Assembly (NCBI GenBank): GCA_034522155.1
Contig: JAXHLP010000006.1
Coordinates: 558,001-622,000, forward strand
Source: Salinilacustrithrix sp034522155
GTDB lineage: Bacteria; Actinomycetota; Acidimicrobiia; Acidimicrobiales; Salinilacustritrichaceae
Direction: 5' to 3'
DNA: 64,000 bases
Of the stretch, positions 52,069 to 60,105 are shown one piece after another. The translations under genes were made by a program, and so were the position numbers. The notes below the pieces were generated by a model. That model did not search any database, was not told the origin of the DNA, and saw only the letters and a list, made by a program, of their open reading frames with translations. Numbering within the stretch: the stretch's first letter is position 1; each line of letters opens with the position of its first letter.

Positions 52069-52248
52069 ATGGCCGTTCCGAAGCGAAAGACGTCCAAGGC
52101 GAAGGGCCGTAGCCGGCGCGCCGCCAATTGGAAGCTCGAACAGCCGTCACGCAGCCTCTGCTCCCGGTGCGGTGCCACCAAGCGGCCGCACGTGGTGTGT
52201 CCCAACTGTGGGTGGTACCACGGTCGCCAGGCCGTGGACATGGATTGA
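52069..52248 (+). CDS. rpmF: 50S ribosomal protein L32
   Basis: 59 residues, MAVPKRKTSKAKGRSRR at the start, then the zinc-ribbon Cys pairs in LCSRCGATKRPHVVC and VCPNCGWYHGRQ. It is the zinc-binding (C+) form. It lies between the DUF177 gene and plsX, the most conserved position of this gene in bacteria. Confidence 0.97.
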   Translation: MAVPKRKTSKAKGRSRRAANWKLEQPSRSLCSRCGATKRPHVVCPNCGWYHGRQAVDMD

Positions 52249-52262
52249 GCTGATCGCGGTCC

Positions 52263-53273
52263 GTGCTGCCCATCGCGATCGACGCCAACGGCGGTGACAA
52301 CTCGCCCGGCGACATCGTGGCCGGCGCCCGGCGGGCCCGCGACGAGTTCGGCATCGACGTCGTGCTCGTCGGCACCGCCGACGTCGCCGAGGTCGCCGGC
52401 GACCTCCCGGTGATCGAGGCGAGCGAGGTCATCCCGATGGAGGCCGATCCGGCCTCGAGCGTGCGCCGGATGAAGGATTCGACCCTCGTCCGGGCGGCCG
52501 AGGCCGTACGCGACGGGCAGGCCTCGGCGATGATCTCCGCCGGCAACACCGGGGCCACGATGGGCTCGGCGCTGCTGCGCATGGGACGGCTCAGGGGGGC
52601 CAAGCGGCCCGCCATCGCGACCCCGCTCCCCGTCCCCTCCGGCGGACACACCGTGATGCTCGACGCCGGCGCCAACGCCGAGTGCCAACCCGAGTGGCTC
52701 GTGCAGTTCGCCCAGATGGGGGCGGCCTACGCCACGGCGCGCTATGGCATCGCCAACCCCCGAGTCGGGTTGCTGTCCATCGGCGAGGAACCGGGCAAGG
52801 GCGATCCACTGCGCAAGGAGACCTACGAGCTGCTCGTGGCCGAGGGCGTCTTCGCCGCCTCCGGTGGCCGCTTCGTCGGCAACGTCGAAGGGCGCGACAT
52901 CCTCACCGACGACATCGACGTGGTCGTGACCGACGGCTTCACCGGAAACGTGACCCTCAAGACTCTCGAGGGCGGGATGAAGGCCCTGGTCTCCCGCCTG
53001 CTCGAGGCCTTCGGCGCGTCCGAGGAGGCCGCGGCCGCTGCCGACGTGCTCATGCCCGACCTCGTGCCGCTGTACGCCTCGCTCGACCCCGAGAACACCG
53101 GCGGAGCCATGCTGCTCGGGGTGGACGGTGTCTGCATCATCAGCCACGGCTCGTCGGGCGAGACGGCCATCGTCAATGCCGTGCAGGTGGCCCGCGAGAT
53201 GGTCGAGGGCGACGTCGTGACCACCCTCACCGAGGCGATCGCTCCCGGCCAGGATCATACGTTTCGTAGTTGA
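52263..53273 (+). CDS. plsX: Phosphate acyltransferase PlsX
   Basis: 336 residues from GTG. IAIDANGGDNSPGDIVAGA is the usual start (IAxDxMGGDxxP), SAGNTGATMGSALLRMGRL and LLSIGEEPGKGD the active-site blocks, and VVTDGFTGNVTLKTLEGG the C-terminal one. It makes acyl-phosphate from acyl-ACP for phospholipid synthesis. acpP follows after 164 bases with its own promoter. Complete and of normal length. Confidence 0.95.
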   Translation: MLPIAIDANGGDNSPGDIVAGARRARDEFGIDVVLVGTADVAEVAGDLPVIEASEVIPMEADPASSVRRMKDSTLVRAAEAVRDGQASAMISAGNTGATMGSALLRMGRLRGAKRPAIATPLPVPSGGHTVMLDAGANAECQPEWLVQFAQMGAAYATARYGIANPRVGLLSIGEEPGKGDPLRKETYELLVAEGVFAASGGRFVGNVEGRDILTDDIDVVVTDGFTGNVTLKTLEGGMKALVSRLLEAFGASEEAAAAADVLMPDLVPLYASLDPENTGGAMLLGVDGVCIISHGSSGETAIVNAVQVAREMVEGDVVTTLTEAIAPGQDHTFRS

Positions 53274-53340
53274 ACTCGCGCGTTCTGTGAGCAATTGCCT
53301 GGGGATTCGCGCCGATCGGGGAACCTGGTGCCAACGTGGC

Positions 53341-53346
53341 TACAGT
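53341..53346 (+). promoter_or_regulatory. Putative -10 box TACAGT for acpP
   Basis: TACAGT lies in the 164-base gap after plsX, giving a leader of about 85 bases. A strong RBS (GGAGGGTGG) just before 53438 decides the acpP start. Confidence 0.4.
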
Positions 53347-53437
53347 GGCCGCCCGCCGCGCAGCCGCGGTGGTTGCAATCGTGGCCGATGCGAGGAGAAC
53401 GTCCGTGCCCGCAGAGACGCACATGGAGGGTGGCGAC

Positions 53438-53692
53438 ATGAGCCGCGACGAGGTGCTCGAACTCATCCGTGACCGGTTGGCCGACATCCTCGAGATCGAG
53501 CCCGACTCGGTGAAGGAGGGCGACAGCTTCGTCGACGACCTCGACGCCGACTCGCTCGCGCTCATCGAGCTCGTCGAGGCCCTCGAGGAAGAGATCGGCG
53601 AGCGCAGCGTCGGCTTTCGTATCGAGGACGAGGACCTGGAAGACCTCAAGACCGTCCGGGACGCCGTCGACTACGTCGTGGCGCGGCTCTGA
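53438..53692 (+). CDS. acpP: Acyl carrier protein
   Basis: 84 residues. The start at 53438 is chosen because GGAGGGTGG lies seven bases before it. DDLDADSLALIELVEALEEE has the DSL motif whose Ser carries phosphopantetheine. Helix 1 (VLELIRDRLADILEI) and the acidic character fit. It serves fatty acid synthesis with plsX and, indirectly, the lipid-linked glycan pathway. Confidence 0.95.
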   Translation: MSRDEVLELIRDRLADILEIEPDSVKEGDSFVDDLDADSLALIELVEALEEEIGERSVGFRIEDEDLEDLKTVRDAVDYVVARL

Positions 53693-53711
53693 TCGGCTCG
53701 GGAGCACGACG

Positions 53712-54461
53712 TTGCCGCCCGTGGCCGGCGAGTCCCGCCGCGTGGTGGACCGCGAGCGCCTCGTCGCCGCGCTCGGCTACGACCCCGACGACGACCGGCT
53801 GCTGTCGCAGGCGTTCAACCACCGGTCGTGGTGTGCCGAGCACCCCGAGTCCGAGTCGAACGAACGGCTCGAGTTCCTCGGCGACAGCGTGCTCGGGTTC
53901 ATCGTCGCCGATCTCGTGTATCGGCGCGAGTCCGGTCTCGACGAGGGGGCGCTCACCGATGTCCGCAAGGCCGTGGTGAACTCGGTCTGCCTGTCCGAGA
54001 TCGCCGACGATCTCGATCTCGGCAGCCACCTGCGCCTCGGGAAGGGCGAGGAGGCTTCGGGTGGGCGCGAGAAGCCGTCGATCCTGGCCGACGCCATGGA
54101 AGCCGTGCTCGGCGCCGTGTACCTCGACGGCGGCATCGAGGCAGCGCGCGGGGTGGTCGACCACCTCCTCGGCCATCGCATGCGCGAGGCCATCGACGAC
54201 GGCGGCCGCAACCAGGACCACAAGAGCCGCCTCCAGGAGCTGCTGGCCGCCACCAGCAGCGACGTCGTGCGCTACGTGTTCGCGGCCAACGGTCCCGACC
54301 ACGCCCGGGAGTTCACCGCCACCGCGTCCATCGACGGGCGGATGCTGGGCGAGGGCCGCGGGCGATCCAAGAAGCAGGCCGAACAGCAGGCGGCGCGTGC
54401 CGCGCTCGAGCTGCTGGCCTCCGAATCCCCCGACGCCCTGGGAGGCGCCTCCGATGGCTGA
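53712..54461 (+). CDS. rnc: Ribonuclease III
   Basis: About 249 residues; the start is TTG (53712, six bases after GGAGC) or GTG (53721). NERLEFLGDSVLGFIVAD is the catalytic signature, ADAMEAVLGAVYLDGG the second metal site, and the C-terminal dsRNA-binding domain spans NQDHKSRLQELLAA to SKKQAEQQAARAALE. It processes rRNA and double-stranded RNA. The stop overlaps the next start by eight bases. Confidence 0.95.
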   Translation: MPPVAGESRRVVDRERLVAALGYDPDDDRLLSQAFNHRSWCAEHPESESNERLEFLGDSVLGFIVADLVYRRESGLDEGALTDVRKAVVNSVCLSEIADDLDLGSHLRLGKGEEASGGREKPSILADAMEAVLGAVYLDGGIEAARGVVDHLLGHRMREAIDDGGRNQDHKSRLQELLAATSSDVVRYVFAANGPDHAREFTATASIDGRMLGEGRGRSKKQAEQQAARAALELLASESPDALGGASDG

Positions 54462-55290
54462 ACTACCCGAGGTCGAGACCACCCGGCGACAGCTCGAACG
54501 CGACGTCGTCGGGCGCAAGATCAAGTCGGTCGACGTCCACGACACCAAGCTCATCCCCCGACACTCGAGCAGGAAGCAGTTCGCGGGGATGCTCGAGGAC
54601 GCCAAGCTCAAGTCGCTCATCCGCCGCGGCACCTTCCTGATCTTCGCCCTCGATTCGGGCGACCGGTTCATCATCCGCCTCGGCCCGGACGCCGAGCTGC
54701 GCAAGACGCCCACCAAGGAGGACCTCGAGAAGGGCACCGGGGTGGTGCTCACCTTCACCCAGGGCGGCCAGCTGCGCTACATCGACCCTGATCGCACCGG
54801 CGAGCTGTGGATTCTCACGCCCGAGGAGGTGGCCGAGGGTGTCGACGAGATCGAGCTGCTCGGCTACGACGTCGTCGACACGCCCGTGCCCTGGGCCGAC
54901 TTCGCCAAGCTCGTGCTCGGCCGTTCGATGAAGCTGAAGACGTTCCTGACCGACGAGGACCAGCTCGCCGGCATCGGCCCCGTCTACTCCGACGAGATCC
55001 TCTACGACGCCGGGTTGCGGTACGACCGCATCACCGACTCCCTGTCGGTGCAGGAGGTTCGGCGCCTCTACCGCGCCGTGATCGAGATCCTCCACGACGC
55101 GATCAAGCACTCGGGCACCACCCTCGAAGGCGACGGTTGGCACGATCTCCACGGCCACTCGGGCAACTATCGCGACCACCACAAGGTCTTCGCCCGCGAC
55201 GGTCAGGCGTGCGTCCGGTGCCGCGACACGATCTCCAAGGCCAAGTTCGGCGGGCGGAACACCTACTTCTGCGAGCAGTGTCAGACGTGA
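54454..55290 (+). CDS. Fpg/Nei-family protein lacking the catalytic residues (mutM position)
   Basis: 278 residues, aligned throughout with Fpg (MutM), and in the usual rnc-mutM-smc place. The start reads MAELPEVETTRRQLE, so the N-terminal Pro that forms the Schiff base in all active Fpg/Nei enzymes is Ala. The beta-hairpin Lys (RRGK) is Thr (RRGTF). HLGMSGQL is replaced by RLGPDAEL, the DPRxFG loop by DPDRTGE, and the DNA-binding GxGNIYADE by GIGPVYSDE. The zinc finger (CVRCRD to CEQCQT) and its Arg (GGRNTY) remain. It could bind damaged DNA without cutting it, or use another chemistry. It overlaps rnc, so it is surely expressed. Confidence 0.85.
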   Translation: MAELPEVETTRRQLERDVVGRKIKSVDVHDTKLIPRHSSRKQFAGMLEDAKLKSLIRRGTFLIFALDSGDRFIIRLGPDAELRKTPTKEDLEKGTGVVLTFTQGGQLRYIDPDRTGELWILTPEEVAEGVDEIELLGYDVVDTPVPWADFAKLVLGRSMKLKTFLTDEDQLAGIGPVYSDEILYDAGLRYDRITDSLSVQEVRRLYRAVIEILHDAIKHSGTTLEGDGWHDLHGHSGNYRDHHKVFARDGQACVRCRDTISKAKFGGRNTYFCEQCQT

Positions 55291-55295
55291 CTCTC

Positions 55296-55345
55296 GGCGT
55301 TCCGTGACTCCTGGCGTTCCTCGCATGTATCGGAACGCCCCTGGC
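55296..55345 (+). repeat. Intergenic hairpin-type repeat, copy C
   Basis: Six bases after the Fpg-like stop. GGCGTTCC occurs at 55296-55303 and again at 55313-55320, and the latter pairs with GGAACGCC (55332-55339). It shares ACTCCTGGCG, GTTCCTCGC and CCCCTGG-type segments with copy B at 41876. Confidence 0.5.
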
Positions 55346-55454
55346 ACGCAGCCGCGTTGCGCGCGTGCTGTGGCGCCTCGCACCGGCGTGCCGGCGCGCT
55401 CGGCTCGGACCGCTGTGAACGACAGAGTTGGCGTTCTCCGGTCGTCCCACGATC

Positions 55455-56471
55455 ATGGGTGAGCTCGTCGTCGTCCTGGTGGTGTTGATCACCGCCATCG
55501 CGGCCCATGAGCTCGCCCATCTCGGTGTCGCCCGGCTGGTGGGTCACCAGGTCTTCGAGCTGCAGATCGGCGGTGGCCCCACGTGGGAGACCACCGTCCG
55601 CGGCGTCGACGTCCGGGTCGGCGTGGTCCCGATCGGCGGGCACGTGCAGACCGGAGCACGCGACGGCGAAGGCTTCCGGTGGCGGTCGGCGGTCGTCGCC
55701 GGATCCGGAGTGGGAGCCAATCTGGTCCTCGCCGGCGCGGGGGCCGTCGCGGGCATCGGTCCGATGATCGTGTTCAACGTGCTCGCGGCCGCGGCCAACC
55801 TCTGGCCGGGCCGTCGGCGGCGACTCGGCGAACCCTCGTCCGACGGCCGGACGTTGCTCGACCTGGCGCTGGGGAACCGCGACGCGATCGCGGAGGAACG
55901 CAGCGGCTGGTACTGCGTCGAGGCGGGTCGGGCCCGCGAGGCGGGCGATGTGGCGCACGCGCGCCGACTCGTCGATCGGGGCATCGCCGAACTCGGACCG
56001 ACGAGGGCCCTGCTCGCGGTCCGCGGCGTCATCGCCTTCGAGGAGCGGCGGTTCGCCGATGTGGTCGATGCCTACGCGCACCTGATCGACGACGACCGGG
56101 TCACCGTGGCCGGGCGTGCCGGGTTCGCAGCCGACGCGGCCTGGGCCGCGTCGCTGTCCGGTGACCCCGACCTGGCCCGCCTGGCCGAGCCATGGGCGGC
56201 CTTCGCCCGCCGGGTGCGACCCCGTTCGCCCCGCCGTCGGATGGTGCATGCCCTCGCGCTCGTCGACGACGGAGACAACGACGGCGCGGCGCGGGCGCTC
56301 GAGGGCATCGACGACACGTCGGCCGACGCGATCCGGTCGCTCGCCCTGCTCAGCGGTGGCGACGAGGACGCGGCTCGCATGGTCTTCGACACGCGTGTCG
56401 TGCCCGGGCTGGCGCCGGACCACCCGCTGCGCGAGCGGCTGGCGAGGGCGCTCGCCGCGGACTCGTCCTGA
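55455..56471 (+). CDS. Site-2-protease-like (M50) membrane protein with helical-repeat tail
   Basis: 338 residues from the ATG at 55455. ITAIAAHELAHLGVAR has the HExxH zinc site inside the first membrane helix, and NLWPG followed by SSDGRTLLDL gives the third ligand Asp in the usual 'N..P...SDG' form of M50 proteases. About 170 residues of alpha-helical, TPR-like repeats follow. M50 enzymes cut inside the membrane to release regulators; the helical part may recruit partners. It sits between the Fpg homologue and smc, where many actinobacteria have other small genes. Confidence 0.72.
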   Translation: MGELVVVLVVLITAIAAHELAHLGVARLVGHQVFELQIGGGPTWETTVRGVDVRVGVVPIGGHVQTGARDGEGFRWRSAVVAGSGVGANLVLAGAGAVAGIGPMIVFNVLAAAANLWPGRRRRLGEPSSDGRTLLDLALGNRDAIAEERSGWYCVEAGRAREAGDVAHARRLVDRGIAELGPTRALLAVRGVIAFEERRFADVVDAYAHLIDDDRVTVAGRAGFAADAAWAASLSGDPDLARLAEPWAAFARRVRPRSPRRRMVHALALVDDGDNDGAARALEGIDDTSADAIRSLALLSGGDEDAARMVFDTRVVPGLAPDHPLRERLARALAADSS

Positions 56472-56497
56472 GGGGGCCGCGGACTCGTCCTGAGGGG
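56455..56497 (+). repeat. Tandem duplication of 21 bp across the M50 gene's stop codon
   Basis: 56455-56475 and 56477-56497 are identical over 21 bases with one base between. The first copy contains the end of the M50 frame (Ala-Asp-Ser-Ser-stop); the second is untranslated. Recent slippage. Confidence 0.9.
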
Positions 56498-56542
56498 CCG
56501 GCGTCGGTCGCCGGCATGCGCGCCCGCCTGCGGGCCGGCCAG

Positions 56543-56548
56543 TACCGT
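56543..56548 (+). promoter_or_regulatory. Putative -10 box TACCGT for smc
   Basis: TACCGT ends eight bases before the GTG at 56557; leaderless arrangement. Confidence 0.4.
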
Positions 56549-56556
56549 CGGCGGCG

Positions 56557-59500
56557 GTGTTTCTCAAGAACCTGACCATCAAGGGCTTCAAGTCGTTCGC
56601 CGACACCGCCGACCTGGGGCTCGAACCCGGCGTGACGGTGGTGGTCGGGCCCAACGGCTCCGGGAAGTCCAACGTCGTCGACGCCATCGCCTGGGTGCTC
56701 GGTGCGCAGGCGCCGTCGTCCGTGCGCTCGCAGAAGATGGACGACGTGATCTTCGCCGGCACCGACAAGAAGCCGGCGCTCGGGCGGGCCGAGGTCAGCC
56801 TCACGATCGACAACTCGGCCGGGATCCTGCCGATCGAGTTCGCCGAGGTCACGATCTGTCGCACGCTGTTCCGCACCGGCGAGTCCGAGTACTCGATCAA
56901 CGGCGTGCCCTGCCGCCTGCTCGACATCACCGAGCTGCTCTCCGACTCGGGTGTGGGGCGCATGCAACACGTCATCATCGGCCAGGGCCAGATCGACGCG
57001 GTACTCAACGCCAAGCCCACCGACCGGCGGATGATCATCGAGGAGGCCGCGGGCGTCCTCAAGTACCGCAAGCGCAAGGAGAAGGCCGAGCGGCGTCTCC
57101 AGGCCACCGAGGCCAACCTCACGCGCGTCCAGGACCTGTTGCGCGAGGTGCGTCGCAGCCTCCGCCCGCTGGAGCGCCAGGCCGAGGCCGCCCGCCGCCA
57201 CGGTGCCCTGGTCGACGAGCTCGGCACGCTGCGGAAGTTCCTGGCCGGGCGGGAGCTGGCGCAGCTGCGCACCCGGCGCGAGAACGCCACCCAGGATCGT
57301 GCCGCCCACGCCGGCGAGGACGAGACGCTGGCCGCTCGCCTCGGCGAGCTCGACACCAAGGTCCTGGCGGCCGAGACCGAGCTCAACGAGCTGGGCGGTG
57401 CCGATCTCGGCGACGAGCTCACCCGGTTCGAGGCGCTCCGCGAGCGGGGGCGGGGCCTCGCCGCACTCCTCGCCGAGCGCGAGCGGAGTCTGGCCAAGGA
57501 GCGCGAGTCGTCGGTCGACGCCGCGCTGATCGCCTCGCTCGAGACCGACCAGGCCAACCTGCGAAGCGCGCTCGACTCCCTCGACAACGCGGCCAACACC
57601 CTCCTGCCCGACGCCGAGGAGGTCGAGCAGGCCGAGGCCGGCCTCGCCGAGGCCCGGGCGCAGTTCGAGGAGCGCTGGGGCGACGGGGTCACGGCCACGT
57701 CGGGCGAAGCCGCCGAGGCACGGGGCGAGCTCAACGGGTTGCGCAAGTCGATCGAGCAGGCTCGGGCCGAGCTCGACCGCTACGACACCCGCACCCAGAC
57801 CCTCGGCGACAAGCACGCCCGGCTGGTCGCCGAGGTCGACCGGCTCCGGGCGGAGATCGCCGATGCCGAGTCCGCCCTGCCCGAGCTCGAGGCTGAACGG
57901 GCCCGCACCGCCGAGGCCGAGGCCGAGGCCGAGGCCGACCTCGAGACCGCCGCCACCGAGCTGGCCGATGCCGAGGCCGACCGGCGCTCCTGGATCGCCC
58001 GGTCCGACGCGCTGGCCGAGGCACTCGACGCCGCCCGCTCGGCGGCAGGCGCCGAGCGGTTGGCCGAGGTCGACGGGGTGATCGGCACCCTGCTCGACCT
58101 CGTCGAGGTCGATTCCGGGTGGGAGCCCGCGTTCGAAGCCGCTGCTGGCGATGCGTTGGCTGCGGTCGTGGTCGACGGCGCCGATGCCGCCCGGGCCGCG
58201 TTCGGCGCGCTCGCCGACGGCGATGCCACCGGGGCGGTACTCGCGCTCGGTGTCGAGCGGGCGGCCCCCACGCCACCGCCCATGGGCGAGCCGGTGCGCG
58301 ACCACGTCCGGTCCGGTCGCGCCGACGTCGATTCGCTCCTCGACGCCGTCGTCGGCGCGGCCGTGGTGGTCGACGGCAACTGGCCGGCTGGTCTCGATGT
58401 TGCCATCGCCCATCCGGATGCCGTCGTGGTCACCAACGACGGCGCCCGCTTCGGGCCGGGCTCGTGGCGCATGGGTGGCGCGGCCACCGGTGCCACCGGT
58501 GCCGCCCTCGAAGAGGCGCTGTCCCAGGTCGAGGCCGCCTCGATCGCGGTCGACGACGCCACCGCGGCACGCGACGTCGCCCGCCAGCAGTTCACCGCGG
58601 CCAGACATGCCGCCATCGATGCCCGAGAGGCGGCCGAGGCCCACGCCACCGCCCACCGCCGGGCGGTCGAGTCGCTCGAGCGCGACGAGCGTCAGCTCGC
58701 CGACGTCGACCACGAGCTCGGCGGCCAGTCCGACGAGCGCACCGAGCTCGAATCCCGGATCGAGGCCGAGCAGGCTCGCGTCACCGAGCTCGAGGAACGT
58801 CTGCCCGGGCTCGAGGCCGAGGAGGCTTCCGCCGCCGAGGCCGCCCGCGCCATGGCCGACGCCCGCGATGCCCTCGACGAGCGCGCCGCCGCCGTCGCAG
58901 CGCTGCGGTCCGACCTCGAGGTGCGCGCCGCCCAGATCGAGGAGCGACGCGACTCGCTACGCACCCGCCTCGACGAGGTCGAGACCCGACTGGAGCGAAA
59001 CCAGGCCGCGGCCGCCGAGGCCGCCGAGCGTCGCGAAGCCCTCGAGGGCAAAGCCGCCGGCCTCACCGCGCTCGCCACCTCGTGTGCCGAGACCCTCGAG
59101 CAGGCCGAGGCCCGCCTCGTCGTGCTGCGCGAGGAGCGCACGGCTCAGTCCGAGGCCCAACGGAAGGTCTCGGCCGAGCTCGATCGCCTGCGCCGCGAGC
59201 GGGTCGAAGCGGAGAAGCAGCTCGCCGACGTCCGGGAGCGCATCCAACGCAGCGACCTCGATCTCGCCGAGATCGATCTCCGGATCGAGTCGTCGGTGGA
59301 GACGATCCGCCGCGACCTCGACATCTCGCCCGACCAGGCTGTTGCGGCTGAATGTCCCGTGCTCGACGAGGGCACCTCGCCGGCGGCCCGGGCCCGCGAG
59401 CTCGAGCGCGAACTGCGGCTCATGGGCCCCATCAACCCGCTGGCGCTCGAGGAGTACGAGCAGCTCCAGGAGCGCCACGAGTTCCTCCAAGGTCAGCTCG

Positions 59501-60027
59501 ACGACGTGAAGTCGAGCCGTCGCGAGCTGCACAAGGTGATCAAGGCGGTCGACGAGGAGATCGTCAACGTCTTCGCCGCGGCCTACGCCGACGTCTCCGA
59601 GAACTTCTCGAAGCTGTTCGCCACCCTGTTCCCCGGTGGCGAGGGCAGGATCAAGATGACCGAGCCCGACGACCTGCTCGAGACCGGCATCGAGCTCACG
59701 GCCAAGCCGTCGGGGAAGAACGTCAAGAAGCTGTCGCTGCTCTCCGGCGGCGAGCGCTCGCTGACCGCGCTCGCGTACCTGTTCGCCGTGTTCCGCAGCC
59801 GGCCCTCGCCCTTCTACGTGATGGACGAGGTCGAGGCCGCCCTCGACGACGTGAACCTCCACCGCTTCCTCGAGCTGGTCGGCGAGTTCCGCGAGGAGGC
59901 CCAGCTCGTGATCGTCAGCCACCAGAAGCGCACGATGGAGGCCGCCGACGTGCTCTACGGCATCACCATGTCGCCCGGCGGGTCGTCCCGAGCCGTCTCC
60001 GAGAAGGGCGCCGCCGCCGTCGCGTAG
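56557..60027 (+). CDS. smc: Chromosome segregation protein SMC
   Basis: 1156 residues from GTG. VVGPNGSGKSNVVDAIAW (29-46) is the Walker A motif, IGQGQIDAVLNAKP the usual Q-loop and following block, then the first coiled coil. The hinge lies around residues 505-670 (VDGVIGTLLDLVEVDSGWE). The second coiled coil returns to LSLLSGGERSLTALAYLFA (signature) and FYVMDEVEAALDDVN (Walker B). It forms the condensin-like ring that organises the chromosome with ScpA and ScpB. The coiled coils are rich in Ala, Glu and Arg with many GAG repeats, which create long false frames on the other strand. ftsY, often next, is not in the window. Confidence 0.97.
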   Translation: MFLKNLTIKGFKSFADTADLGLEPGVTVVVGPNGSGKSNVVDAIAWVLGAQAPSSVRSQKMDDVIFAGTDKKPALGRAEVSLTIDNSAGILPIEFAEVTICRTLFRTGESEYSINGVPCRLLDITELLSDSGVGRMQHVIIGQGQIDAVLNAKPTDRRMIIEEAAGVLKYRKRKEKAERRLQATEANLTRVQDLLREVRRSLRPLERQAEAARRHGALVDELGTLRKFLAGRELAQLRTRRENATQDRAAHAGEDETLAARLGELDTKVLAAETELNELGGADLGDELTRFEALRERGRGLAALLAERERSLAKERESSVDAALIASLETDQANLRSALDSLDNAANTLLPDAEEVEQAEAGLAEARAQFEERWGDGVTATSGEAAEARGELNGLRKSIEQARAELDRYDTRTQTLGDKHARLVAEVDRLRAEIADAESALPELEAERARTAEAEAEAEADLETAATELADAEADRRSWIARSDALAEALDAARSAAGAERLAEVDGVIGTLLDLVEVDSGWEPAFEAAAGDALAAVVVDGADAARAAFGALADGDATGAVLALGVERAAPTPPPMGEPVRDHVRSGRADVDSLLDAVVGAAVVVDGNWPAGLDVAIAHPDAVVVTNDGARFGPGSWRMGGAATGATGAALEEALSQVEAASIAVDDATAARDVARQQFTAARHAAIDAREAAEAHATAHRRAVESLERDERQLADVDHELGGQSDERTELESRIEAEQARVTELEERLPGLEAEEASAAEAARAMADARDALDERAAAVAALRSDLEVRAAQIEERRDSLRTRLDEVETRLERNQAAAAEAAERREALEGKAAGLTALATSCAETLEQAEARLVVLREERTAQSEAQRKVSAELDRLRRERVEAEKQLADVRERIQRSDLDLAEIDLRIESSVETIRRDLDISPDQAVAAECPVLDEGTSPAARARELERELRLMGPINPLALEEYEQLQERHEFLQGQLDDVKSSRRELHKVIKAVDEEIVNVFAAAYADVSENFSKLFATLFPGGEGRIKMTEPDDLLETGIELTAKPSGKNVKKLSLLSGGERSLTALAYLFAVFRSRPSPFYVMDEVEAALDDVNLHRFLELVGEFREEAQLVIVSHQKRTMEAADVLYGITMSPGGSSRAVSEKGAAAVA

Positions 60028-60035
60028 CGGAGGGA

Positions 60036-60059
60036 CGACCGCGCCGATCGGCGCGGTCG
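60036..60059. terminator. Perfect 24-bp palindrome between convergent smc and the M15 peptidase gene
   Basis: CGACCGCGCCGA and its exact complement form a 24-bp palindrome starting eight bases after the smc stop. Between two convergent genes it most likely ends transcription from both sides. Confidence 0.6.
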
Positions 60060-60105
60060 ACCAACATGGCCGCGCGTACGCGCCGAACCTTGCCGCCTGG
60101 GGGTG

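Noticed and set aside
53336..53437. N-terminal extension of 34 residues on the acyl carrier protein from an upstream in-frame codon
   Set aside because: It would start at the promoter box, is Ala/Arg-rich and unlike any ACP, and a strong ribosome site marks 53438 as the start.
56350..58713. Minus-strand frame of nearly 790 codons inside smc
   Set aside because: It mirrors the GAG/GCC-rich coiled coil; it is a Leu/Gly/Arg-rich low-complexity product without motifs.
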